From contig JAVVEE010000068.1 in NCBI GenBank assembly GCA_032251315.1, forward strand, positions 1 through 13,816: a DNA stretch of 13,816 nucleotides, read 5' to 3'. Positions 1 to 8,136 of this stretch are shown piece by piece. This DNA is from LH-M37 sp032251315 (GTDB lineage: Bacteria; Pseudomonadota; Gammaproteobacteria; SZUA-229). The translations under genes were made by a program, and so were the position numbers. The notes below the pieces were generated by a model. It was not told the origin of the DNA and searched no databases. It saw only the letters and a program-made list of their open reading frames with translations. Positions within the stretch are counted from its first letter, which is position 1. Each line of letters begins with the position of its first letter.

Positions 1-46
1 GCTTCCGTGCACCACTGCTCCTGAAAAATTTGTCTGCGGTGAACAA

Positions 47-66
47 GGGTTTTCCTAGTAAAACCC
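47..66 (-). terminator. possible weak terminator hairpin after the DUF1631 gene
   Basis: A perfect 7-bp inverted repeat (GGGTTTT / AAAACCC, 6-nt loop) begins 11 bp past the stop codon of the minus-strand DUF1631 gene. The stem is only partly GC-rich and is followed by TTGTTC rather than a clean T tract. It could be a weak intrinsic terminator or simply a stabilising 3' hairpin. Confidence 0.35.
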
Positions 67-77
67 AGTCAATACCG

Positions 78-2501
78 CTAATGGCTCTGCTGCAGACTGG
101 TGACTACCGAGCTCAGGGCGTAATCGAAAACAGAGCGTCCCATGATGGCCTTCGATTTGCCGTCGGCCATCTCCTGCAGAAATTCTCCCAGATTTTTTTC
201 GATAACAACCGCGCCCTGATAATTCACGAATACCAGCTTTTGATCTTCTAAAATGATGACTGAAAGTTTGCAGCGACGTTGCGCCTTGTCTTCACCGTTA
301 TAAACCTGAAACCAGGTGCCGGGGATGATGCCGGAAGGCAGTTTTAATTTTGGTGGTGCTTCTTCCTCAGGTGCCGGTTCAACCGGCGCGGACACTTCAG
401 CGGAAATGGTTTCTTCTTCACCGGCCTCGTTCGCAACGGTTTCCGTTTCGTGGCTAAAGTCCGCCTGGTCGATGAGTGCTTGATGGATGCTGTTCAGGTC
501 TTGAGTGACCTGTTCGATGTCTTCTGCCGACTGATTGGTTCTTTGCAGATATTTGTGCGTGCTGGTAATTAGATGTTCCCGCCCGGAAATCAGCAGCTCA
601 AGATCATCGGCCGATTTAAGCGGCTGTACACTGTTAATAATGGCTCTGAGGGTGTCAACGATATTGACCCATTCGTTGTTTTCCTTGCCCTGTTTCAGGT
701 AGTGGTTGTACATCATGGTGGGCCAGCGCTTTAAAACCAGCGCATGGATGGCCTCAGGCAGAACTTTGCCCCTGGTGGCCAGGCGCAGGGATTTCAGCAC
801 GGTGCTTCGGGCATGCTCGCGCAAGACCTGCCGCTGTGCCTGGGCCTCGATTTTCAGCGCCTCAGCATCGCGCTCTTCCAGAAAGGTGTTAAGACTGTTC
901 AGTGCAATTTCAAAAGATTCGGCCTGAAGTTCAAAGTCGCTGACCAGCGTGGTGACAATTTTATCGAGATGACTGTAAATTTCGTCATGGCGGTCGGCGA
1001 CGCCGATGCCGACGTGGGCAATTTTATCCAGCAGCACGCGCGCGGGGTGTTCGTCATAAATGAAGAACTCCTGATCAATCATCGACGCCTTGATGACGGG
1101 AATTTGCAGGCGTAGCAGCAGGGTCTTGATGGTGTCAGAAATATTGTCGTCATCAATGATCGCGTCAAAAACCAGTTCGATAAAATCGATGGTTTTTTCA
1201 GCGATGCGGTTAATGCTTTTGGTGACGCCGCCGCCGGAGGATTTAGCGATTTCAGAGAGCACCGCCTGCTTGATCGCTTCGCCATCATAGTGCGTGCCGT
1301 CGGCATTGTTGAAGACGGGGTTGTGCTGCACATTGGAGAGCGCATTCAGGATTTCCTGGTGACCGTAATGCTGGCTTGTGGGGACGGGGAAAAACGGGCT
1401 GCCCGCGCTCAGGTCAATATTTTCGTCTGCGGGCGACCGTGGCATGAGCGGCGCGCCGCCCAGATACTGGCCAATGACATCACCCACCTGGCTGGCCGGC
1501 ATGCCCGCCGTGGTGTGCTGATAACCGGCGGGGCCGGATTCATTCACGCCGCCACCGGCAACTCCACCGCTGCCCTGCTGTGATGGAGTCTGATCGAAAG
1601 ACGCCTGACCACCACCGCCCTGATGTCCGCCGGCCTCGCCATAGCACTGATCACCAGCCCATGAGACGCCCTGACCATCACCTTGTGTGCCACCACTATG
1701 CTGACCACCGGGATAGGCGTGGCCGGGCGCTGCGGTCATGGCATAGCCGCCCTGATTCATCTCCTGGTCTGAGTTGTATTGCGCGTCGCTGCCGGCCTCT
1801 GCATGTTCATTACCGGGCGATGCTCGATGAGCGGGGGCGTGTCGTGAACTCGCCTTGCTGGTATGGAGTCTGACTTTTGGCAGAATGTCCGCATCAATCA
1901 AAATCTGATTGAGGTCATTGTATAAATTGCCCAGCTTTAGAGCGACGTGATCATTGAAGAAGTTGAACAGGGTCTTTTTGTTGGCGATGTCAAAATTTTG
2001 TCCCAGCGCATCATCATATGCCTGAAATATATTGATGGGGTGCAGCGCCTTCTGGTAAAAAACATCTGGGGTCTGTAAGGCAAGGTGTTCGAGTCTGGCC
2101 TCAAGGCAGTGCAGGGGTTCGCGCAGCCGCGCGGTGGCATTGCCGCTCATGCTTTTGACCAGCACCATGTCTTCTATTTCGGCCTGATCAACCAGGCTCA
2201 GTTCGCTTTCTTTGCGCTTTTTTACGGAGCTTTTTTCAGCAACCGTTTCTTCGAAAGGACGCAGGGAAGTGGAAATGGTATTAATGAAATCCGCAGAAAT
2301 GCCATCCTTTAAGGCGCGCGTATCGCGCATCAATTCAAAATAACGATTCTGTTCCTTGTTGCTATCAGCCGACTCAGCCATCTCGAAAAGCGTTTCATCG
2401 GCCTGAAGAAACATCTCAGCGATAGATGCCAGCAGTATATTGTTGACATTTTCTTTGAGCTTTGAAATCAAATTTCCATATTTATGATTTACGAATGACA
2501 T
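78..2501 (-). CDS. DUF1631 family protein
   Basis: An 807-residue cytoplasmic protein that I assign to the DUF1631 family, a proteobacterial family with no settled function (older entries sometimes mislabel it thymidine phosphorylase). No signal peptide or membrane segment is visible. The N-terminal part (about 1-215) is mostly helical and charged. Residues about 217-335 form a low-complexity spacer rich in Gly, Gln, His, Ala and Ser. Residues about 380-680 are again helical. A Glu/Pro-rich stretch (about 690-720) leads to a compact C-terminal beta-type region (about 722-800) containing G-T-W-F at 728-731, which looks like a small PilZ-like barrel; that comparison is my inference. The ATG at 2501 starts the conserved-looking N-terminus, but there is no strong ribosome binding site before it. 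The gene is divergent from the response-regulator operon. Confidence 0.8.
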   Translation of the reverse strand: MSFVNHKYGNLISKLKENVNNILLASIAEMFLQADETLFEMAESADSNKEQNRYFELMRDTRALKDGISADFINTISTSLRPFEETVAEKSSVKKRKESELSLVDQAEIEDMVLVKSMSGNATARLREPLHCLEARLEHLALQTPDVFYQKALHPINIFQAYDDALGQNFDIANKKTLFNFFNDHVALKLGNLYNDLNQILIDADILPKVRLHTSKASSRHAPAHRASPGNEHAEAGSDAQYNSDQEMNQGGYAMTAAPGHAYPGGQHSGGTQGDGQGVSWAGDQCYGEAGGHQGGGGQASFDQTPSQQGSGGVAGGGVNESGPAGYQHTTAGMPASQVGDVIGQYLGGAPLMPRSPADENIDLSAGSPFFPVPTSQHYGHQEILNALSNVQHNPVFNNADGTHYDGEAIKQAVLSEIAKSSGGGVTKSINRIAEKTIDFIELVFDAIIDDDNISDTIKTLLLRLQIPVIKASMIDQEFFIYDEHPARVLLDKIAHVGIGVADRHDEIYSHLDKIVTTLVSDFELQAESFEIALNSLNTFLEERDAEALKIEAQAQRQVLREHARSTVLKSLRLATRGKVLPEAIHALVLKRWPTMMYNHYLKQGKENNEWVNIVDTLRAIINSVQPLKSADDLELLISGREHLITSTHKYLQRTNQSAEDIEQVTQDLNSIHQALIDQADFSHETETVANEAGEEETISAEVSAPVEPAPEEEAPPKLKLPSGIIPGTWFQVYNGEDKAQRRCKLSVIILEDQKLVFVNYQGAVVIEKNLGEFLQEMADGKSKAIMGRSVFDYALSSVVTSLQQSH

Positions 2502-2858
2502 AACATTGATATCTATTTTTAAGAATTTTTAGAGGAAAATCCTCTAGTTCGCCAGTTATAGTATTTATATCTGCCCCGGGGCGAGAAACATCCGGAAAAT
2601 CATAAATCAGCTCCGGGTCATTATGAAAGTTTAAGGCCGAAAGCACATCTAAAACAAGGTTTTTTTCTGTGCATTTCGTGGCTAATTGAGCTATGGTAAT
2701 GGCTACTTTTATGGATAAATTAGGCGTGTTGGCGCACCCAGCATCTGGTAATTAAAGTTTTGCGATTAGCCGTCCACGGGTGAGTCTGGAGTGGTCGCGC
2801 CGTGAAAATAAAAAAATAATACTCATTGTCACTATTGCATTTACCAAGAGCTATACAG
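2502..2858. other. divergent intergenic region with several small palindromes
   Basis: These 357 bp separate the two divergent transcription units and hold no convincing gene. Visible structure includes a 6-bp inverted repeat with an AAA loop at 2531-2545 and a 10-bp palindrome GCCCCGGGGC at 2573-2582. A two-part hairpin spans 2643-2672 (GCACA/TGTGC outside, AAAAC/GTTTT inside). The stretch is AT-rich compared with the flanking genes. On the minus strand a TATAAATACTATAAC stretch at about 2555-2570 could hold a -10 element for the DUF1631 gene, but I could not pair it with a good -35. Confidence 0.5.
2792..2820 (+). promoter_or_regulatory. weak candidate sigma70 promoter for the response-regulator operon
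   Basis: AATAAT at 2815-2820 matches the -10 consensus at five of six positions and lies about 39 bp before the chosen ATG. The hexamer 17 bp upstream (TGGTCG, 2792-2797) is a poor -35, so activation by a regulator or a different promoter is possible. This is a reading by eye only. Confidence 0.25.
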
Positions 2859-3947
2859 ATGGGCGAACAGCCGAGCCAAAAACCAGAAATTTTAATCGTT
2901 GATGACTCTAAGGTCATTCGCGCCGCCGCCAGAAAAATGCTGGGTGATGGCTATGTCATTCGCGAAGCGGTCGACGGTGGCGAGGGCTGGCAGCAAATCC
3001 AGAAGAACACTTTTATTTCAGTGGTATTTACCGATATCCAGATGCCGGTGATGAACGGCATGGAGCTGCTGGCCAGTATCCGTGGCGCGGAGGATGAGCG
3101 CATTGCCGGGCTGCCCGTGATAATGATCACCGGTCAGGGCGACACCGAAGAAACCAAGCAGGAGGTTTTTGAAGCGGGGGCCACCGACTTTATCGCCAAG
3201 CCGTTCAGCTCGATTGACCTGCTGACCCGTGCCAAATCCTATGCGCAGTTGAATGCCAAAGTGGTCGAGCTTGAGAAGCAGACTGGTTATGACAAACTTA
3301 CCGGTCTGTTCAATGCCAAAAGTTTTGAAGAGCAAGGCGACAAATCGCTGTCATTTGCGTCGCGTCATAGCGTCAACGTCTCGGCGGTGTATCTGGAGAT
3401 AGAGAATTTTCAGGATATTTTTCTGAAGCATGGCAAGTCGGTGGCGACGCAGATTATTATCGCGGTGGCCAAGCGCTTTGAGGCGGTTCTGCGCACCGAG
3501 GATGTCGCCGCCAGAATCGGGGTGGCCAAATATGCGTTGTTATTGCCCCTGACCAATCATACCCACGCCAAGATCGTGGTTGACCGGGTCAGGTCCTCCA
3601 TCAACAAACTGGTGTTTGATACCGGCAAGGAAAAGATACGCATTGTTCTGGCCGCCGGCATGACATCACCTGAAGCGAAGGAAAGAATGCGCTTTGCGGA
3701 AGTGATGGCGCAGGCGGATACCGCCCTGAAGCGTGCCCTGGGCAAGGCGGGTGAGAAAATCGCCAGTTATTTTGAAGCGCGGCCGAAGCCGGAAGCGGCT
3801 GAAAAGGTGACGGACGAGGATCTGGAGCAGGCATTCAGATTGATTCTCGAAGGCGATTATTTCAAGATAGAAAGAGATCATCTCACTACTCTGGCGGGAC
3901 GCCTGACTCCTTTTCTGGACTATGTGAAAAATCAGGATAATCTATAA
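2859..3947 (+). CDS. response regulator with degenerate GGDEF domain
   Basis: A 362-residue cytoplasmic signalling protein. Residues 10-130 are a CheY-like receiver with all key residues: D15/D16 (acidic pocket), D59 (phosphoacceptor, in TDIQMP), T91 and K114 (KPF). Residues about 140-300 align with a GGDEF diguanylate cyclase domain, opening with the usual D-x-L-T-G-L (145-150). However, the signature is G-V-A-K-Y at 221-225 in place of G-G-D-E-F, and the first metal-binding position reads L-E-I-E (179-182) in place of L-D-I-D. I infer that it does not make c-di-GMP and may bind nucleotide or a partner instead. A roughly 55-residue helical tail follows. I chose the ATG at 2859, which has AAGAG 8 nt upstream, over an upstream TTG. 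It is probably co-transcribed with the rhodanese and msrB genes. Confidence 0.85.
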   Translation: MGEQPSQKPEILIVDDSKVIRAAARKMLGDGYVIREAVDGGEGWQQIQKNTFISVVFTDIQMPVMNGMELLASIRGAEDERIAGLPVIMITGQGDTEETKQEVFEAGATDFIAKPFSSIDLLTRAKSYAQLNAKVVELEKQTGYDKLTGLFNAKSFEEQGDKSLSFASRHSVNVSAVYLEIENFQDIFLKHGKSVATQIIIAVAKRFEAVLRTEDVAARIGVAKYALLLPLTNHTHAKIVVDRVRSSINKLVFDTGKEKIRIVLAAGMTSPEAKERMRFAEVMAQADTALKRALGKAGEKIASYFEARPKPEAAEKVTDEDLEQAFRLILEGDYFKIERDHLTTLAGRLTPFLDYVKNQDNL

Positions 3948-3977
3948 TTGATTCCATCTTTGTGAGGCTAACTAAAC

Positions 3978-4400
3978 ATGGCATCTGAACTTCAAAGCAT
4001 TTCACCCAAAGAGGCCTGGCAGATCTGTCAGGACAACGCGCGCGCCCTGCTTATAGATGTCCGCTCCACCATGGAGTTCCTTTTTGTGGGGCATCCGGTA
4101 GGCGCTGTTCACGTGCCCTGGATCGACGAACCGGACTGGGTGGTCAATACGAACTTCGTCACCGATATCAGAAAACTGATTCTTGGCGGCGTAGGCGGAA
4201 GTTCCGATAACAGCGTTCCCATTGTTCTGATTTGCCGAAGCGGCAAACGCTCAAAAGAGGCCGGGATGAAATTAATCGAAGCCGGATTCGCCAATGTTTA
4301 TAACGTTGACGAGGGTTTCGAGGGAGAGCTGGATGAGCGGCATCATCGCGGCAGTGTCGGCGGCTGGCGTTATCACGCCCTGCCCTGGGAACAGTGCTAG
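3978..4400 (+). CDS. rhodanese-like domain protein
   Basis: A 140-residue single-domain rhodanese, a sulfurtransferase-type fold that carries sulfur as a cysteine persulfide. The N-terminal block L-I-D-V-R at 25-29 and the active-site loop C-R-S-G-K-R-S at 86-92, with catalytic Cys86, are intact. A conserved-looking end (G-G-W ... L-P-W) closes the domain. There is no signal peptide, so it is probably cytoplasmic. The ATG at 3978 has a GAGG ribosome binding site about 10 nt upstream, 30 bp after the response-regulator stop; msrB begins 20 bp downstream. The natural sulfur donor and acceptor cannot be told from sequence. Two further cysteines (17 and 140) are outside the active-site loop. Confidence 0.88.
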   Translation: MASELQSISPKEAWQICQDNARALLIDVRSTMEFLFVGHPVGAVHVPWIDEPDWVVNTNFVTDIRKLILGGVGGSSDNSVPIVLICRSGKRSKEAGMKLIEAGFANVYNVDEGFEGELDERHHRGSVGGWRYHALPWEQC

Positions 4401-4420
4401 TCAGAAGGGGATATTCAGTT

Positions 4421-4816
4421 ATGAGCGATAAAATAAAAAAAACCGATGCCGAGTGGCAGGCGCAGTTAACGCAGGAGCAGTACCGCGTGACCCGTGAAGC
4501 GGGCACGGAACCGGCTTTCAGCGGTGAGTATAATGACAACAAGGAACCCGGCATCTATACCTGCATCTGCTGTGATGAGCCGCTGTTCAGTTCAGAAGAG
4601 AAATATGATTCCGGCTCAGGCTGGCCCAGTTTCTGGCAGCCGATTGACGGGCGCGAGCTGGAAGAGGTGACCGATAGCGCTTACGGCATGGTCAGGGTGG
4701 AAGTGCGTTGCCCCGCCTGCGGCGCGCATCTGGGCCACGTATTTAACGATGGCCCGCCGCCCACCGGCCTGCGCTACTGTATAAATTCAGCGTCGATTAC
4801 CTTCAAAAATAGATAA
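4421..4816 (+). CDS. msrB: peptide-methionine (R)-S-oxide reductase MsrB
   Basis: A 131-residue enzyme that reduces methionine-R-sulfoxide in oxidised proteins, normally recycled by thioredoxin. The family pattern is complete: zinc-binding pairs C48/C51 and C97/C100, the substrate-loop G-W-P-S-F at 67-71, H-L-G-H-V-F at 103-108, and the catalytic Cys120 in R-Y-C-I-N-S. The resolving cysteine found in many MsrBs just before G-W-P-S-F is a serine here (Ser66), as in a sizeable subset of the family. An extra cysteine at position 50 might substitute. There is no signal peptide. The ATG at 4421 is preceded by AGAAGGGG at 4403-4410, so I prefer it to an upstream GTG that overlaps the rhodanese stop. 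It is the last gene of the plus-strand operon and converges on mshQ. Confidence 0.95.
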   Translation: MSDKIKKTDAEWQAQLTQEQYRVTREAGTEPAFSGEYNDNKEPGIYTCICCDEPLFSSEEKYDSGSGWPSFWQPIDGRELEEVTDSAYGMVRVEVRCPACGAHLGHVFNDGPPPTGLRYCINSASITFKNR

Positions 4817-4858
4817 GGGCCGAGTTTGTTTTTCGCAGAGCGGAAGTATTGATGGTTC

Positions 4859-7800
4859 CTAGTACACTTCTCGAATATAAATAATATTGTCACTGCCTTT
4901 GAAAATACCGAAGTTAGCACGGCTGAGCGGTATGTCATCAATGTTATTGCCATCTGCCGTACAACCTTCGATATAAGCCGGATCAGTCGCCGCGATTCCG
5001 GGAGTACAATGCAGCCCCGGACCCTCAATGCCCTGATCCAGTTCATCCAGATTAGACAGCAACCAGTCGGGGGCCTGTATCTCAACATCGACATAACCTT
5101 CAGCAGCGGGGGCGGTGAATGTCATGCTTGCCCGGCCGCCGACAAAGGCGCTGATTGAAGTCAGCGTGGTGCTGCCGGTGCCAATAGTTATCATGGAATC
5201 GCCCACTATACGACCTGCTTTTGGTTCCAGCTCGTTGTACAACAAAACATTGGCGGGCGCGCGCGTGGTGCAACTGTCATTCGCATTAATCACAAATGCT
5301 GCTGTGGCATCCAGATAATATTCTGCGTTTAGCGGCAGGCTAAGCCCTAATAATTCTGAACCAAAATTATTGTGAAGATTGAGCCGCCCGTAGCGGAGGT
5401 CGGTCTGACCCAGCTGCACATGGCTGTCGGCACCCCCGTCGAGAGCCAGATTCAAATCCGCTGCCAGCAGGCTCACAGCATCGCTATCAGTCGGCACAAT
5501 GCCTACCTGGAAATTGCTGTACACGCCATCAGGTAAGGCGTTGCGGGCCAGCTGCAATGTGGCGCTGACCAGTGCTGTGCCGGCAACGAATCCCCCCGCC
5601 GAAGCAACGCCCAGGCGGGCGGTGAGATTGCTGCCGGAGTCAGTAGCGCCATAATTCATCTCGGCCGGCACGCTAAGATCCAGCTTGGCGAAGGCGCCGC
5701 TATAATTTTGCGTGATCGCAGCCGGCGCAAGCGCATTGAATGCGGCCAGTTCATAGTCGATCTGGAAATTCTCGTCCATATAGGTGAACGGATCCAGGCA
5801 GGCCACACTGTCACTGCGGTTGGTTAGCGTGGCATTGGCCACGACAAAATGGTTGGGGATAAAACGTCCGACGTAACCGCTTTTACCCAGCAGCGCTGCG
5901 GTGGTGGCGGCACCGATACCCAGATAATCACCATCAGCCACGCCGGCGGTGATTTCGATAATGCCGACCTCATCAAAACGCACGGCCGCACTATTGCCTG
6001 CGCCACTGCTAAAGCCGGTGATGGTGGTCGTGCCGGTCAGTCCGGGATCATAGCCGCCACCGGGCTGATCGAGCAGGCCGGTCAGCGCCACGTTTTCGGG
6101 GGTTGTTTCCCGGCCATAATTCAGCGCTGCCGCGTTGTCACTCAAATTCACATTGTTAGACGGGTCGGCATCATCATGGTTATCCGGTATGCCATTATTA
6201 TCGAGCACATCATCACCGGCCTGGTATAGCACCGCAGTAGCGCTTACGGCAAAATCGGCACCGGCCCGGGTAAACACGCCATCGGCAGGACCGGCTGCGC
6301 CGGGATTCGCGGTGACGACGACATCAAAGCCGAACGGACGCACCACAAACGCATTGCTGTTACCCGTGATAAAAGTCCCCGACGGTGTGCCCGAGCCGTC
6401 ATCCAGCGGGATGTTATAACGGGCATATAACTGGATCGCGCCAACATCGGGGTAATTCATGACGAACGCCGCTGTGGTGTCGGTGGCATCACCAAAATCG
6501 AGATTGACCGGGGCGTAACTGCCAACAGCGCCCAGACTGTTGCCGGTGATATTAACGCCGTTAACGTTCACCTGGTTAGCGCTGCAGGTGGCCGGATTGC
6601 GGCACTCAAACGCCAGCTCAATCTGATTGGCGCCCTGCAGCGCGGCCTCGCAGGCTCCCGTACTGTCACTGCTACGAACAGCCTGGAGTTCCAGCAGCTG
6701 GTTGCCGGGTGCAAGGCTCGAGCTTTTGCCGCCAATCTGGGTCGTGATGTTACTGGCGGCACCATCGGCGAGAAACACAAAGCCGCTCTGGGCAAACGCA
6801 AGGTTCTGGTCTTCCCCGGCCAGGGCACTGCCGGTGGTTTCTGAAATCAAACCATCGGTGACATTAATATTGAGTGCTTCTACGTGTGTGTTCTTAAGCC
6901 CCAGTACAGCGACGCCGTTATCGGCGGGCACCATCGTATAAGTCGCCACGCCATCGTCAGCGGCACCGTTGTTTAACGCACCCAGACCGGTTATTAAAGT
7001 CCAGTCGCCGTTGCCGCTTGATGTGGATAAATTCAAGGCGCCGCTGTAACCGGCATCCACTGTGTGGTCACTCAGGTGCGCCGAGATAGTGACCGGTTCT
7101 GCCTGACAGTTGACTGCAGTGGTATCGTGAATGATGCTGAAATGATCGGTCGGGGGCGCTGGTATCACCTGGCAAACATCGTCAACGTGCCAATAATCCG
7201 CATCGGCACCACTACCGCTGAGAAGCGTGAAACGCATCTGAAAATTGGCGTGCAACGCATCCGCAGGCAGGGCATAAACAGGTTCAAGTATCTCGCCTGT
7301 TTTACCATTACCTTTGAATGTTTCCAGCAGTCTCCAGTTGCCGACATTGTTCAGATATTCAAACACCAGGTCTTCGCCATTATCGGGGTCTGCGCTGAAT
7401 GCATTGTCGCCACGTCGAACCCAGATACTAATATCGAGCATAGTTGATAAGGAGTGATCTGTGACCGGTGAAGTAACCGTCACTGTGTCCCAACGTAGAA
7501 ACATGCTGTTACTGGGGGAGTTAAATGTTTGCCCGCTGATACCGGCACTGCCTGTTCCAACAGCCGTCCAGTTAAAACCGGACTCAAAATTATCACAGCC
7601 GGAGATCACCGCGGCAGTCTCGGTGACGACTACGTCATCAACGTGCCAGTAGTCAAAATCATCACCGCTGCCATTGACCCGGTTAAGTCGTATTTGCAAT
7701 CCGGTATGCAAGGCATCTGAGGGCAGATTATAAGCGCGATTGAAAATCTCGCCTGCGGTGCCCGCACCGGGAAATGTTTCCAGTGTCACCCAGGTACCGA

Positions 7801-8134
7801 AGGTGTTCAAATACTGGATAAGAATATCTTCTCCATCATCAGGTTTACTACTGAATGCATCGGAGCCGCGCCTTACCCAGACAGTCAATTCCGCACCCGG
7901 TGCAGCAGCGTTAAATGGAACACTGGTAGCAATAACCGTGTCCCAGCGTAGACGCATGGATCGCCCTGAAGCCGAGGTCTCATTGCCGATACTGGCATCA
8001 CCGCCGGACGAAACAACGGACCACTGGTTCATGTTAGTTAAAGCATCATTAAATAGTACATCACCGGGTGCCGCCAGCGTCGTTGCGGCGTGCGCAGACA
8101 CCAGGGCAATGAATATGATAAATCCGCGATGCAT
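4859..8134 (-). CDS. mshQ: MSHA biogenesis protein MshQ, large secreted protein with MAM-like repeats
   Basis: A 1091-residue exported protein, the last gene of the MSHA cluster. Residues 1-22 form a signal peptide (hydrophobic core, A-x-A and a run ending L-A-A before P23). Two homologous modules of about 150 residues follow (about 30-172 and 181-325). Each carries R-W-D-T-V, W-V-R-R-G, D-x-G-E-D and D-Y-W-H-V-D-D, and together they resemble MAM/jelly-roll carbohydrate- or adhesion-type modules. The remaining roughly 750 residues match the C-terminal region typical of MshQ (DUF6701), including the characteristic end F-G-I-F-K-G-S-D-N ... R-E-V-Y. It probably acts at the cell surface or pilus, possibly as an adhesin; the exact role of MshQ is not established. 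I start it at the ATG at 8134, just past the mshP stop; a TTG two codons earlier overlaps that stop. Confidence 0.88.
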   Translation of the reverse strand: MHRGFIIFIALVSAHAATTLAAPGDVLFNDALTNMNQWSVVSSGGDASIGNETSASGRSMRLRWDTVIATSVPFNAAAPGAELTVWVRRGSDAFSSKPDDGEDILIQYLNTFGTWVTLETFPGAGTAGEIFNRAYNLPSDALHTGLQIRLNRVNGSGDDFDYWHVDDVVVTETAAVISGCDNFESGFNWTAVGTGSAGISGQTFNSPSNSMFLRWDTVTVTSPVTDHSLSTMLDISIWVRRGDNAFSADPDNGEDLVFEYLNNVGNWRLLETFKGNGKTGEILEPVYALPADALHANFQMRFTLLSGSGADADYWHVDDVCQVIPAPPTDHFSIIHDTTAVNCQAEPVTISAHLSDHTVDAGYSGALNLSTSSGNGDWTLITGLGALNNGAADDGVATYTMVPADNGVAVLGLKNTHVEALNINVTDGLISETTGSALAGEDQNLAFAQSGFVFLADGAASNITTQIGGKSSSLAPGNQLLELQAVRSSDSTGACEAALQGANQIELAFECRNPATCSANQVNVNGVNITGNSLGAVGSYAPVNLDFGDATDTTAAFVMNYPDVGAIQLYARYNIPLDDGSGTPSGTFITGNSNAFVVRPFGFDVVVTANPGAAGPADGVFTRAGADFAVSATAVLYQAGDDVLDNNGIPDNHDDADPSNNVNLSDNAAALNYGRETTPENVALTGLLDQPGGGYDPGLTGTTTITGFSSGAGNSAAVRFDEVGIIEITAGVADGDYLGIGAATTAALLGKSGYVGRFIPNHFVVANATLTNRSDSVACLDPFTYMDENFQIDYELAAFNALAPAAITQNYSGAFAKLDLSVPAEMNYGATDSGSNLTARLGVASAGGFVAGTALVSATLQLARNALPDGVYSNFQVGIVPTDSDAVSLLAADLNLALDGGADSHVQLGQTDLRYGRLNLHNNFGSELLGLSLPLNAEYYLDATAAFVINANDSCTTRAPANVLLYNELEPKAGRIVGDSMITIGTGSTTLTSISAFVGGRASMTFTAPAAEGYVDVEIQAPDWLLSNLDELDQGIEGPGLHCTPGIAATDPAYIEGCTADGNNIDDIPLSRANFGIFKGSDNIIYIREVY

Positions 8135-8136
8135 GA

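Noticed and set aside
1290..1873. Plus-strand open frames opposite the Gly-rich part of the DUF1631 gene
   Set aside because: Their Arg/His/Pro-rich composition is the antisense shadow of Gly/Gln/His codons.
2826..2858. Upstream TTG start for the response regulator
   Set aside because: The 11 added residues are not part of the receiver fold, and the ATG at 2859 has AAGAG at proper spacing.
3018..3335. Minus-strand 105-codon frame opposite the receiver domain
   Set aside because: Shadow of a gene with complete receiver motifs; no ribosome binding site or domain.
4394..4420. Upstream GTG start for msrB overlapping the rhodanese stop
   Set aside because: The ATG at 4421 has a strong AGAAGGGG site and gives the usual MsrB N-terminus.
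7064..7447. Plus-strand open frames of 120-130 codons opposite mshQ (also 5849-6229 and 7740-8144)
   Set aside because: They lie antisense within a well-supported gene, show no recognisable domain, and follow from its codon pattern.
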